Assembly (NCBI RefSeq): GCF_000179775.1 | Contig: NZ_AEEB01000017.1 | Span: 62,001-126,000 of the forward strand | Reading direction: 5' to 3' | Origin: Ahrensia sp. R2A130 | Lineage (GTDB): Bacteria > Pseudomonadota > Alphaproteobacteria > Rhizobiales > Rhizobiaceae | Length of the DNA: 64,000 nucleotides | Shown here: positions 42,643 to 51,684 of the stretch, piece after piece | How positions within the stretch are numbered: position 1 is the stretch's first letter | How the letters are laid out: each line of letters begins with the position of its first letter | Made by a program: the position numbers and the translations under genes | Notes under the pieces: model-generated | The model's database searches: none | Told to the model about the DNA's origin: nothing | The model's input: only the letters and a program-made list of their open reading frames with translations

Positions 42643-43851
42643 ATGAGCATCACGAGCGAACAGGTTTTGGCGGCGCTTTCCGCCATCAGGCTTCCCAACA
42701 GCGAAGAGAACATCGTGTCGCTGAAAATGGTGTCGGACCCTTTCATTTCGGAAGGGGATGCCGGTTCCAAGATCATGCTGTCGCTCACCGTGCCGGCTGA
42801 TCTGGCGCAACAGCTGGAGCCGGTCCGCGCGCAGGCACAGGGTGCGTTGGAAGCGTTACCGGGGGTCGCGTCCGCCATGGTTGCCATGACGGCAGAGCGT
42901 AAATTGGGACAGGGCGTGTCCAGCGCAGGCATGGCCCCGCCACCGCCGCCCAGAATGAACCCGACCGCAAAAGTCGGACCTGCCGCTACCAAAGCCCCAC
43001 CCGCGCAGCCCGGCCCGCCGCCTCAGGCCGCGCCTCCCAAACCCAACCACGTCGAGGGCGTGAAGCACATCATCGCCGTCGCATCCGGCAAGGGTGGCGT
43101 CGGCAAGTCCACCACCGCGATCAACCTCGCGCTGGGCCTCGTCAATCAGGGGTTGAAGGTCGGCGTATTGGACGCTGATATTTACGGCCCGTCCGTACCG
43201 CGCCTCGTGGGCAGCAACGTGAAACCTGAAGCAGAAGGCCGCGTGTTGCAGCCCATCGAAGCCCACGGGTTGAAGGTCATGTCTATCGGCTTTCTGGTGG
43301 CCGAAGACTCCCCGATGATCTGGCGCGGTCCCATGGTCATTTCCGCGCTCACCCAACTGTTGCGCGAAGTGGCGTGGGGCACGACGGAAAACCCGCTCGA
43401 CGTGCTGGTGGTCGACATGCCGCCGGGCACCGGCGACGCGCAGCTGACCATGGCGCAACAGGTGCCGCTGGCAGGCGCGGTGATCGTATCCACCCCGCAG
43501 GATCTCGCCCTCATCGACGCCCGCAAGGGCATCTCGATGTTCAACAAAGTGTCCGTGCCGATCCTCGGCGTGGTGGAAAACATGTCCACCTTCATCTGCC
43601 CCAAATGCGGTGAACGGTCGGATATTTTCGGCCATGGCGGAGCGGAAGAAGAAGCCAAACGCATCGGCGCGCCGTTCCTCGGTGCAGTGCCGCTGCACAT
43701 GGACATCCGCAGCCAGTCGGACGCCGGAACGCCCGTCACGGTATCCGCGCCGGACGGCCCCCATGCTAAGATTTACAACGAGATAGGCGCGAAGATCGCC
43801 ACCGCCTTGTCAGCAGACCAACCGTCCGGTCCGAAGATCGTGTTCGAGTAA
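42643..43851 (+). CDS. mrp: Mrp/ApbC-type iron-sulfur cluster carrier ATPase
   Basis: 402 residues from the ATG at 42643. An N-terminal MIP18/DUF59-like domain (about residues 1-85, LAALSAIRLPNSEENIVS) is joined by a 45-residue Pro/Ala-rich linker to a P-loop NTPase domain: ASGKGGVGKSTTAINLA (deviant Walker A), VLDADIYGPSVP, VVDMPPGTGDAQLTMAQ and STFICPKCGER (CxxC for cluster binding). It carries or transfers Fe-S clusters in the cytoplasm. The following gene begins at the next base after its stop. Confidence 0.93.
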   Translation: MSITSEQVLAALSAIRLPNSEENIVSLKMVSDPFISEGDAGSKIMLSLTVPADLAQQLEPVRAQAQGALEALPGVASAMVAMTAERKLGQGVSSAGMAPPPPPRMNPTAKVGPAATKAPPAQPGPPPQAAPPKPNHVEGVKHIIAVASGKGGVGKSTTAINLALGLVNQGLKVGVLDADIYGPSVPRLVGSNVKPEAEGRVLQPIEAHGLKVMSIGFLVAEDSPMIWRGPMVISALTQLLREVAWGTTENPLDVLVVDMPPGTGDAQLTMAQQVPLAGAVIVSTPQDLALIDARKGISMFNKVSVPILGVVENMSTFICPKCGERSDIFGHGGAEEEAKRIGAPFLGAVPLHMDIRSQSDAGTPVTVSAPDGPHAKIYNEIGAKIATALSADQPSGPKIVFE

Positions 43852-44775
43852 ATGACCCTCACGCTTTCCGCAGATGATGTGAACCGGCTGGCCGATTGGC
43901 CAGGCCTCATCGAAGCGTTGCGCGCAGGCCATCGCGGGCCGAAAGCGTCCATTGGCGACTCGTTTGTCCACGCTCGCGATAACACCATGTTGGTGCGCTC
44001 CGCATGGGTGCCCGGTCTTGCCGCTGGCGTGAAAGCTGCAACCGTTGTGCCGGAAAATCGCGACCGCGATCTGCCGAGCATACACGCGCAGATCATGTTG
44101 TTCGATGACGCGACAGGCCAACTGACGGCCTTGGTGGATGGCACCGCCGTCACCGCGTGGAAGACGGCTGCCGACAGCGCGCTGGGCTGCGACCTGCTGG
44201 CGCGAAAAGATGCCAAGACTTTGCTGATGGTCGGTGCTGGCGCGATGGCTGCGCCCCTCATCGCCGCGCACCGCACCGCCCGCCCCGGCATCGAACGCGT
44301 GCTGATCTGGAACCGCACGGCGGCCAATGCCGAAGCGCTAGCGCAGACCGACGCGATTTTTGAAGTCGCGAGTGACCTGCCCGCCGCGATGGCGCAGGCT
44401 GACATCATCTGCTGCGCTACGATGAGCAGCGAACCGGTGATACAGGGCGCAAACGTCCGCCCAGGAACCCATGTCGATCTGGTCGGGGCCTACCGAATCG
44501 ACATGCGTGAGGCCGATGACGAATTACATCGGCGGGGAACGTGGTTCGTGGATTCGTTCGATACGACGCTCGACCACATCGGCGAACTGGCGATCCCGTT
44601 GAAGGACGGCACGATCACCCGCGATGCCGTGAAGGGCGACCTTCATGCGCTGGTTGATGGAGTAGTGGGACGGCAGTCGGACGAGGAAATCACGGTGTTC
44701 AAGAATGGCGGTGGAGCGCATCTCGATGTGATGATCGCAATGGCTCTGTGCGAGAAGGCGCGGGCTGAAGGGTAA
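43852..44775 (+). CDS. Ornithine cyclodeaminase / mu-crystallin family protein
   Basis: 307 residues, starting immediately after the mrp stop. RDNTMLVRSAWVPGLAAGVKAATV contains the substrate and NADPH-contact segment of the family, followed by the Rossmann segment TLLMVGAGAMAAPLIAAHRTA and DLVGAYRIDMREADDE. Known activities include ornithine cyclodeamination, delta-1-pyrroline-2-carboxylate reduction and alanine dehydrogenation. Which applies is not decidable from sequence alone. Contiguity with mrp suggests cotranscription by read-through rather than a shared pathway. Confidence 0.86.
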   Translation: MTLTLSADDVNRLADWPGLIEALRAGHRGPKASIGDSFVHARDNTMLVRSAWVPGLAAGVKAATVVPENRDRDLPSIHAQIMLFDDATGQLTALVDGTAVTAWKTAADSALGCDLLARKDAKTLLMVGAGAMAAPLIAAHRTARPGIERVLIWNRTAANAEALAQTDAIFEVASDLPAAMAQADIICCATMSSEPVIQGANVRPGTHVDLVGAYRIDMREADDELHRRGTWFVDSFDTTLDHIGELAIPLKDGTITRDAVKGDLHALVDGVVGRQSDEEITVFKNGGGAHLDVMIAMALCEKARAEG

Positions 44776-44792
44776 CTGTCACTCAAATTCGA

Positions 44793-44921
44793 TTGTCATC
44801 CCCGCGCAGGCGGGGAACCACTTATCCGCGTATGATGAAATTGCGGTAGGGTGAAGCTGACAACAAAAGCAGTTAAAAGCGTCTGTTGAAAAGTGGGTCC
44901 CCGCCTGCGCGGGGATGACAA
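44793..44921. repeat. Palindromic repeat, copy 4 (convergent gap)
   Basis: 129 bases with the conserved arms (TTGTCATCCCCGCGCAGG, ending GGGGATGACAA) and a shorter centre than the other copies. It fills the gap between the convergent cyclodeaminase and HisD-family genes. In the intragenic phase it is closed by TGA shortly after the left arm. Confidence 0.9.
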
Positions 44922-44942
44922 CCGAAGGTGTTATCAGCGTCC

Positions 44943-46274
44943 CTAACTATTCCGCCGCAGCGCCTTCGCCCGTTTTTCACCCACCGCAGCCGCGTGGGCA
45001 TCGAACCCTTCATACGTTGCAAACACCGCCGTTTTTGGTGCCATTTCGTCATAGCCCTCGCGGGTCAATTCACCCACCGAACACGACTTCATGAAGTTCA
45101 ACACGCCCAGCGGTGAGCGTGTTCGCGCCGCAGCGGACGTCGGTAGCACGCAGTTCGGGCCCATCATGTAGTTGGCGATGGAGCCGGGGGTGTCGTGGCC
45201 CAGTAGAATTTCCGATGCGTTGCGGATGCGGCGCGCGTGGCCGTGCGGATCGTCGGACAGGATTTGCAGATGTTCCGGCGCGTAGTCGTTGATGAAATCA
45301 TAGGCCTGCTCTTCGCTGGCAGACAGCACCACACCGCCGCGCTTGGAGTTCAACACGGTGGATGAATAACCCCGCCGCTCGTCGCTCATATCTGCCCAGT
45401 ATTCGGGAATTTTTGCCCGCGCGGCCTCGGCGACTTCCGCAGAAGTGGTGACGAGGAACACGGAGGAATCATCCCCGTGCTCACTCTCGATGATAGTGTC
45501 GAGGGCGGCGATATCAGCGTTTGCGGTTTCGTCGGCAAAGACGATGGCCTCGCTCGGCCCAGCGGGCATTCCGGGGTCGATGCGGTTGGCGAGCATCACT
45601 TTTGCCGCCGCCAGCCAAGGCGAACCTGGGCCTTCGATTTTCATGCAGCAGGGTATGGTCTGCGTGCCGTACGCTGCAGCGGCCACGGCCTGCGCGCCAC
45701 CGGCTTTGAACACGCGGCGGCAACCCGCAATGTCAGCCGCCACCAGCGTTGCGGCATCCACCTTGCCGTCGGGGCCGGGAGGCGTGAGCACGATGAGGTC
45801 CGGCACGCCAGCCACCACGGCAGGCACGACGCTCATCAACGTGACGGAGGGGAAGGAGCCTTTGCCACGGGGCGAATAAACAGCGACGGAATCGATAGGC
45901 GACCAGCGCTCGCCCACATGGGCACCGGGGCGGATTTCCATGGTCCACTCGTCCTGAGGCAGCTGCACCTCGTGGAAACGGCGGATGTTGTCGGCAGCGT
46001 AGCGCAGCACTTCGATCATCTCGTCGTCGAGTTCTGCATAGGCCGCATCGAAATCCGCGTCGGTTGCGGCGATGGCATCGGCGGTCAGATCTGCGGCCTT
46101 GTCGAATTCCCGCCCAAACCGGGCCAAGGCCTCGTCGCCCTCTTTGCGCACAGCGTCGATGATGGGCGTGATCTTGGCCATCAGCGGCTGCAGGTCGTCT
46201 TCGGCACGCAGCAGAAGTTCGGAGCGTTCGGATTCGCTCATTTTGGAAAGATCGTGAAGGGCGACTTGAGACAT
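44943..46274 (-). CDS. Histidinol dehydrogenase-family protein (role other than histidine synthesis possible)
   Basis: 443 residues. VYSPRGKGSFPSVTLMSVVPAVVAGV, KAGGAQAVAAAAYGT, PGMPAGPSEAIVFADETA and FINDYAPEHLQI follow the HisD fold in order, and the final zinc His lies in FDAHAAAV. At the first zinc-ligand motif (QxxH in HisD) the sequence is ESEHGDDS, so Gln is replaced by Glu. No other his genes are near, and the paralogue sulfopropanediol 3-dehydrogenase (HpsN) shows that this fold oxidises other polyols. It is divergent, with 138 bases between starts, from the GGT-kinase-kynureninase operon. Confidence 0.85.
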   Translation of the reverse strand: MSQVALHDLSKMSESERSELLLRAEDDLQPLMAKITPIIDAVRKEGDEALARFGREFDKAADLTADAIAATDADFDAAYAELDDEMIEVLRYAADNIRRFHEVQLPQDEWTMEIRPGAHVGERWSPIDSVAVYSPRGKGSFPSVTLMSVVPAVVAGVPDLIVLTPPGPDGKVDAATLVAADIAGCRRVFKAGGAQAVAAAAYGTQTIPCCMKIEGPGSPWLAAAKVMLANRIDPGMPAGPSEAIVFADETANADIAALDTIIESEHGDDSSVFLVTTSAEVAEAARAKIPEYWADMSDERRGYSSTVLNSKRGGVVLSASEEQAYDFINDYAPEHLQILSDDPHGHARRIRNASEILLGHDTPGSIANYMMGPNCVLPTSAAARTRSPLGVLNFMKSCSVGELTREGYDEMAPKTAVFATYEGFDAHAAAVGEKRAKALRRNS

Positions 46275-46412
46275 GAAACAGCTTGGGGAGAGAGTTCGCT
46301 TGTGCGCCCTATGCACTTTCGCAGAGTGCAAATCAAAGCCTGCCCTTGCAGCAAACGTCGCACTCGGCGTAGCAATGCCGACACGTCAGACCAGTCGAAC
46401 AGGCACACAACT

Positions 46413-48008
46413 ATGCGCGATCTCGAACGCCCCGGACGCTCCCCCGTCATGTCCACCAATGGTATGGCGGCAACGTCCCATCCGCTGTCGTCCCAAGTGG
46501 CCATTGATATTTTGAAAGCGGGCGGCAATGCGCTGGATGCCGCTATCGCTGCGTGCGCCATGCAATGCGTGGTGGAACCGGGATCGACCGGCATCGGCGG
46601 CGATTGCTTCGCCATGTACGCGCCAGCTGCTCGAACGAAAGACGTGATCTGCTTCAACGGTTCAGGCCGTGCGCCTGCCGCTGCAACACGCGAAAAACTG
46701 GCAGAACTGGGCGTGACCGAATTTACTCGGACTTCCGCACATTCCGTCATCATTCCAGGCGCGATCGATGCCTGGGCAACGCTGAACGCCGATCACGGCA
46801 AACTGCCGCTGGCCGATCTGCTGCAACCGGCCATTGATGCAGCGCGCAACGGCTACCCGATTTCGCAGCGCGTCCATGCTGATTTTGAGAAGAACGCAGA
46901 CCATCTTGATAGTGATGAAAACCTGAAGGCCATCTATAAACCGGGCGGTAAAATTCCCCCGCTGGGTTCCGTCCACAAGAACCCGAAACTAGCCGAGGCC
47001 ATGGCGAAAATCGCTGCCGGTGGGCGTGATGCTTTCTACACCGGCGCATTGGCGCAGGAGATGGTGGACACGCTGCAAGCCAAAGGTGGTCTGCACACGA
47101 TGGAAGATTTCGCCAGCGCGAAAGGCACTTACGAAACGCCGATCAGCACGCAATATGAGGGCAAAACTGTCTTGGAGTGCCCGCCACAGGGACAGGGCGT
47201 CATCGCGCTGTTGATGCTCAATATGGCGTCAAGCACAACGCTTGGTTCCGAAGTTCTGTCAGCGGACCGCATCCATAACGAGCTTGAAATCTGCCGTCGC
47301 GGCTACGCTTCACGCGGCATTTATCTGGCCGATCCCGCGCAGGCGGATGTGCCCGTCGATGGGTTGCTGTCGGCAGAATACGCCCGACAGCTCGTCGATG
47401 ATATCGACCCCGTCCAAGCCAAACATCTCAGCGATGCGTTGAACCTGAAGCCCCACCACGACACGGTTTACATCACAGTGGTGGACAAGGATCGCAACGT
47501 CGCGTCCTTCATCAACACGCTTTTCTGGGGCTTCGGCAGTGGCATCACCACGCCGGAACACGGCATCATTCTCACCAACCGTGGCGAAGGGTTCGTGCTG
47601 GAAGAGGGCCACCCCAACTGCATCGCGCCGGGCAAGCGTCCGCTGCACACGATCATTCCGGGCATGGTCGCGGATGGCGATAAAATCTCCATGGGCTTCG
47701 GCGTCATGGGCGGTGAGTATCAGGCCATGGGCCATCTGCAATTTCTTAGCCGCACCTTGCATGACGGTATGGACGTGCAGGAAGCGCAGGACTGGCCGCG
47801 CTGGATGGTCGATCCCTATACCGGCGAAGTGGAAATCGAAGGCGCGGTTCCTCAAGATGTGTTCGAGGAACTTCAAAAGCGCGGCCACAACATCGCCCGC
47901 GCTACCGGCCCAATCGGCGGTTCGCAGGCCGTGGAAATCGACTGGGAAAACGGCGTGTTGATCGGTGGGTCCGACCCTCGCAAAGACGGTTGTGCGATAG
48001 GTTACTGA
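46413..48008 (+). CDS. Gamma-glutamyltransferase-family Ntn hydrolase
   Basis: 531 residues from the ATG at 46413; upstream the frame stays open but is antisense to the HisD gene. No signal peptide is visible, so it is probably cytoplasmic. The large subunit segment has GGNALDAAIAACAMQCVVEPGSTGIGGDCF; the autoprocessing nucleophile Thr lies in HHDTVYITVVDKDRN, at the large/small subunit junction. This subgroup also contains oxamate amidohydrolase (HpxW), which fits this type as well as a glutathione-cleaving GGT. The stop overlaps the kinase start (TGATG). Confidence 0.88.
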   Translation: MRDLERPGRSPVMSTNGMAATSHPLSSQVAIDILKAGGNALDAAIAACAMQCVVEPGSTGIGGDCFAMYAPAARTKDVICFNGSGRAPAAATREKLAELGVTEFTRTSAHSVIIPGAIDAWATLNADHGKLPLADLLQPAIDAARNGYPISQRVHADFEKNADHLDSDENLKAIYKPGGKIPPLGSVHKNPKLAEAMAKIAAGGRDAFYTGALAQEMVDTLQAKGGLHTMEDFASAKGTYETPISTQYEGKTVLECPPQGQGVIALLMLNMASSTTLGSEVLSADRIHNELEICRRGYASRGIYLADPAQADVPVDGLLSAEYARQLVDDIDPVQAKHLSDALNLKPHHDTVYITVVDKDRNVASFINTLFWGFGSGITTPEHGIILTNRGEGFVLEEGHPNCIAPGKRPLHTIIPGMVADGDKISMGFGVMGGEYQAMGHLQFLSRTLHDGMDVQEAQDWPRWMVDPYTGEVEIEGAVPQDVFEELQKRGHNIARATGPIGGSQAVEIDWENGVLIGGSDPRKDGCAIGY

Positions 48009-49444
48009 TGTATCTCGCACTTGATATCGGCACGTCCGGCCTAAAGGCTCTGCTGGTTGATGACGGACAGGCCATTGTGGCTGAAACAACGGCGCCGCTT
48101 TCCGTTCAGCGCCCGCATGCGGGATGGTCGGAACAAAATCCGGCTGATTGGATCGTGGCCTGTGAAACGGTTCTGGACAGCCTCAAGGCATCGCATCCCG
48201 GCGGACTTTCCGCTGTCCGCGCCATCGGTCTGTCGGGCCAGATGCACGGCGCGACCTTGCTGGGCGAACGCGATGAAGTTCTGCGCCCTTGCATGTTGTG
48301 GAACGACACCCGCAGCCATGCGCAGGCAGCAAAACTCGACGCCGATCCTTGCTTCCGCGCCATTTCCGGCAACATCGTCTTCCCCGGCTTCACCGCGCCG
48401 AAACTGCAATGGATGCGCGAAAACGAACCGGAAATTTTTGCCCGCACGAAACGCGTTCTGCTGCCCAAGGATTACCTGCGCCTTTGGCTTTCTGGTGAGG
48501 CGATGTCCGATATGTCGGACGCTGCGGGCACCGGCTGGCTGGATGTGGCGAAGCGCGAATGGTCGCCGGATTTGCTGGCCGCCACCGGCTTCGACATCTC
48601 GCACATGCCGATATTGGCAGAGGGCAGCGAAGCCGCGGGGCGCATGCGACCGGAACTGGCAAGCCGCTGGGGAATGAAGTCCTGCATCATCGCGGGCGGG
48701 GCAGGCGATAATGCCGCCTCCGCCATCGGACTTGGCGCGGTGTCCGGTGGCCAAGGCTTCGTGTCGCTCGGCACATCTGGCGTCTTGTTCGCAGCCACCG
48801 ACAGCTATCTGCCGAAGCCGCAAAGCGCCGTCCACGCTTTCTGCCATGCCGTGCCTGATACGTGGCACCAGATGGGCGTGTTCCTGTCCGCCACCGACAG
48901 CCTGAACTGGTGGGCGGGCGTGGCAGGTGCCGACGTTGCAACGCTGGTGGCCGAAGCGGAAGCTGCACCCACGGCCGATACACCGACTTTCCTGCCCTAC
49001 CTCGCCGGTGAACGAACGCCCCACAACGACGCTTCCATACGCGGCGGTTTTATCGATCTCGACCACGCCCATGACCGTGCGGCGATGACGAACGCCGTAT
49101 TGAGCGGCGTCGCTTTCGCGTTGCGCGACAGTCTCGATGCGCTTACCGCCGCGGGCACCCTCTTAGAGAGCGTGCTGGCGGTCGGCGGGGGAACGCGGTC
49201 GGATCACTGGTTGCAAATCATCGCAGACGCTTTGGACATACCGGTCGAACTGCCCGCCAGCGGAGAGCTGGGCGCAGCCTTCGGTGCGGCCCGTTTGGCG
49301 ATGATGGCGGATGGCGCAGGCGCACCTGAAACCATCGCCACCACTCCTGCCGTCGCCAAACGCTTCGAACCAAAATCGGATATGAGCGCCCAGCTATCAC
49401 GCTACCGCGCGCTCTATCCTGCCCTGAAAGGCATCACACCATGA
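48008..49444 (+). CDS. FGGY-family carbohydrate kinase, xylulokinase-like
   Basis: 478 residues from the ATG at 48008. The ATPase start YLALDIGTSGLKALLVDD, GLSGQMHGATLLG, LWNDTRSHAQA, the phosphate-loop AGGAGDNAASAIGLGAV and GGGTRSDHWLQIIADALDIPVEL follow xylulokinase order. GQMHG is the typical XylB signature, but no xylose transporter or isomerase is nearby, so the actual sugar is uncertain. It is translationally coupled to genes on both sides. Confidence 0.87.
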   Translation: MYLALDIGTSGLKALLVDDGQAIVAETTAPLSVQRPHAGWSEQNPADWIVACETVLDSLKASHPGGLSAVRAIGLSGQMHGATLLGERDEVLRPCMLWNDTRSHAQAAKLDADPCFRAISGNIVFPGFTAPKLQWMRENEPEIFARTKRVLLPKDYLRLWLSGEAMSDMSDAAGTGWLDVAKREWSPDLLAATGFDISHMPILAEGSEAAGRMRPELASRWGMKSCIIAGGAGDNAASAIGLGAVSGGQGFVSLGTSGVLFAATDSYLPKPQSAVHAFCHAVPDTWHQMGVFLSATDSLNWWAGVAGADVATLVAEAEAAPTADTPTFLPYLAGERTPHNDASIRGGFIDLDHAHDRAAMTNAVLSGVAFALRDSLDALTAAGTLLESVLAVGGGTRSDHWLQIIADALDIPVELPASGELGAAFGAARLAMMADGAGAPETIATTPAVAKRFEPKSDMSAQLSRYRALYPALKGITP

Positions 49445-50628
49445 GCGGCCATTTTCGCGATCTGTTCCAGCTGCCCGGTGGCATAGTTTATCTCGATGGA
49501 AATTCTCTCGGTCCGTTGCCGAAATCCGTACCTGCTGCACTCGAGCGTGTGGCGCGGGACGAATGGGGTACGATGGCGATCGGCGGCTGGAACCGCGCCG
49601 GTTGGATGGCGCAGCCTTCTTCGCTGGGCGATGAAATCGGCAAGTTGATCGGCGCGCCCGCAGGCAGCGTTGTCACCGGCGACACGCTGTCGATCAAGGT
49701 CTATCAGGCGCTTGCGACGGCGCTTTCACTGCAGCCGGAACGGCGTGTGGTCTTGTCCGATAATGGCAACTTTCCAACCGACCTATATATGGCTGACGGC
49801 CTGCTCCGAAGCCTCGACAAAAGCCACGAATTGCGGATCGTTTCGCCCGAAGATGTGTTGGATACCATCACGGAAGACGCCGCTGTTGTGATGCTGACGC
49901 AAGTGGATTATCGCACTGGTCGCATGCACGACATGGCGGCCATCACGGCCAAAGCGCACGCCTGTAGCGCGTTGGTGATATGGGACCTCGCCCATTCAGC
50001 CGGTGCCGTGCCGGTGGATCTGGCAGGCTGCGAGGCCGATTTTGCGGTGGGCTGCACCTACAAATATCTCAACGGCGGCCCCGGCGCGCCGGCCTTTATT
50101 TTCGTCCGTTCCGACCACGCGGAAAAGGCCCAACCGGCGCTGGCAGGTTGGCTCGGTCACGAAGCCCCCTTTGCTTTCGATCTCGATTATCGCCCCGGCG
50201 CAGGTATCGAGCGTTTCCGCGTCGGCACACCATCCGTGTTGCAGATGGCGGCGCTTCAGGCGTCGATGGATATCTGGGCGCAAGCGGACATGGTGGATTT
50301 GCGCGAGCAATCCATCGCTTTGTCACAACATTTCATTGCGCTGGTGGAGGCGGATTCCCCCGATTTGAAACTGACCAGCCCGCGCGACCCAGCGCAGCGC
50401 GGCAGCCAGGTGTCGTTTGCCTTCGAGCATGGCTACGCGGTCATGCAAGCGCTGATTGCGCGGGGTGTGGTGGGCGATTTCCGTGCGCCAAATCTTATCC
50501 GCTTCGGTTTTGCGCCGCTCTACAACACGATGGGCGATGTCGACCTTGCGGCGGACACGCTCGCTGACATTATGAAGAGCGCCGCTTGGGACAGGCCGGA
50601 ATTTCACCAGCGCCAGAAGGTGACGTGA
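49441..50628 (+). CDS. kynU: Kynureninase
   Basis: 395 residues; its start overlaps the kinase stop (ATGA). IVYLDGNSLGPLPKSV, FPTDLYMADGL, VIWDLAHSAGAVPVDL (PLP-contact Asp) and CTYKYLNGGPGAPAF (Schiff-base Lys) match kynureninase. It cleaves kynurenine to anthranilate and alanine with PLP. Kynurenine-forming genes (kynA/kynB) are absent from the window, so the pathway entry must lie elsewhere or the substrate differs. The GGT-kinase-KynU set is an unusual combination. Confidence 0.94.
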   Translation: MSGHFRDLFQLPGGIVYLDGNSLGPLPKSVPAALERVARDEWGTMAIGGWNRAGWMAQPSSLGDEIGKLIGAPAGSVVTGDTLSIKVYQALATALSLQPERRVVLSDNGNFPTDLYMADGLLRSLDKSHELRIVSPEDVLDTITEDAAVVMLTQVDYRTGRMHDMAAITAKAHACSALVIWDLAHSAGAVPVDLAGCEADFAVGCTYKYLNGGPGAPAFIFVRSDHAEKAQPALAGWLGHEAPFAFDLDYRPGAGIERFRVGTPSVLQMAALQASMDIWAQADMVDLREQSIALSQHFIALVEADSPDLKLTSPRDPAQRGSQVSFAFEHGYAVMQALIARGVVGDFRAPNLIRFGFAPLYNTMGDVDLAADTLADIMKSAAWDRPEFHQRQKVT

Positions 50629-50709
50629 CTTCCCCCATGCTGCCAATCTGGTAAGACAGCATCACGCGGGCCGCACACCCGCATCCGAATTCTTGAGGGG
50701 CCACGCAGA

Positions 50710-51684
50710 GTGACACAATTTCTTATCGCCACGCGCAAAAGTAAAATGGCGCTCGCGCAGGCCAATCATGTTGCCGATCTTCTGCGCGAAGCCGTGCCGG
50801 GCCTCGATGTCGATCTGGCGGAAAATAACCCGCGTGGTGATCGTGATCAGATTTCCAAACTCGACCGCCACGGCGGCAAGGGCGGTGCCTTCGTGGCTGA
50901 AATCCGTGCCGATATCGTCGCCGGTCGCAGCCAGGTTGCCATGCATTCGCTAAAGGATATGCCGGGCAACGAAGAGACGCCCGGTCTCGTTATCGGCGCG
51001 TATCTCACCCGCGATGACCCCACCGATAGCCTCGTGCTGCGCGATGGTATCACCATGGACCAGATGCGCGAAACGCAAGGCGATGGCTTGAAACTCGGCA
51101 CCAATTCCGTGCGCCGCGCCGCCTTCCTGCGCAATCTGTTTCCCAACGCCGAGATCATCCATTTTCGCGGTGCCGCCGATAGCCGCATCGAGAAACTCGA
51201 TAAGGGTCTGATGCAGCAGCTCGTCGATGGTGGCGAGGTCGGCCCTGCTGATGGCATTTTGCTGGCGACTTCCGGCATGGCCCGCGTTGGTGTGTCGGAT
51301 CGCATTTCCCACACGTTCACGACGTCCGAAATGTTGCCCGCTGTCGGCCAAGGCATCGTGGCGGTGGAGTGCGGTTCAAGCGACTGGCAGACCCGCGAAT
51401 GGTTGGCCCGCATCGATGATGCCAACGCCCGCGCCTGCGCCGAAGCCGAGCGCGAGGTGCTGTGGGTGCTGGACGGCCACTGCAACTCTCCCATCGCCGC
51501 GCACTCGGTGATCGAGGGTGACACGATGACGATGGAATCTGCCGTGATGGAGATCGATGGCGACAAGATCATCCGCCACACCGCATCCGGACCAGCGGAA
51601 TATCCGCGCGAATTGGGCCGCACGGTTGGCCTCGCATTGGTGGCAAAAGGCGCACAGGCGATCATCGAGGCCACGCGGGTTTGA
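50710..51684 (+). CDS. hemC: Porphobilinogen deaminase (hydroxymethylbilane synthase)
   Basis: 324 residues from a GTG at 50710. FLIATRKSKMALAQANHVADLL, SLKDMPG, GTNSVRRAAFLRN and LDGHCNSPIAAHS are present; the Cys in the last block binds the dipyrromethane cofactor. It polymerises four porphobilinogens on the path to haem and corrinoids. The stop overlaps the selO start. It lies 1.4 kb upstream of a corrinoid-dependent dehalogenase, though this is probably coincidence. Confidence 0.95.
   Translation: MTQFLIATRKSKMALAQANHVADLLREAVPGLDVDLAENNPRGDRDQISKLDRHGGKGGAFVAEIRADIVAGRSQVAMHSLKDMPGNEETPGLVIGAYLTRDDPTDSLVLRDGITMDQMRETQGDGLKLGTNSVRRAAFLRNLFPNAEIIHFRGAADSRIEKLDKGLMQQLVDGGEVGPADGILLATSGMARVGVSDRISHTFTTSEMLPAVGQGIVAVECGSSDWQTREWLARIDDANARACAEAEREVLWVLDGHCNSPIAAHSVIEGDTMTMESAVMEIDGDKIIRHTASGPAEYPRELGRTVGLALVAKGAQAIIEATRV

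Noticed and set aside
30739-44921. CRISPR array or insertion-sequence ends as an explanation for the repeated arms
   Set aside because: The units are kilobases apart, inverted, without regular spacers, and no cas or transposase gene is present.
45477-46412. Upstream extension of the GGT-family frame by 312 codons
   Set aside because: This part is antisense to the HisD-family gene and has no GGT similarity. The family N-terminus begins at 46413.
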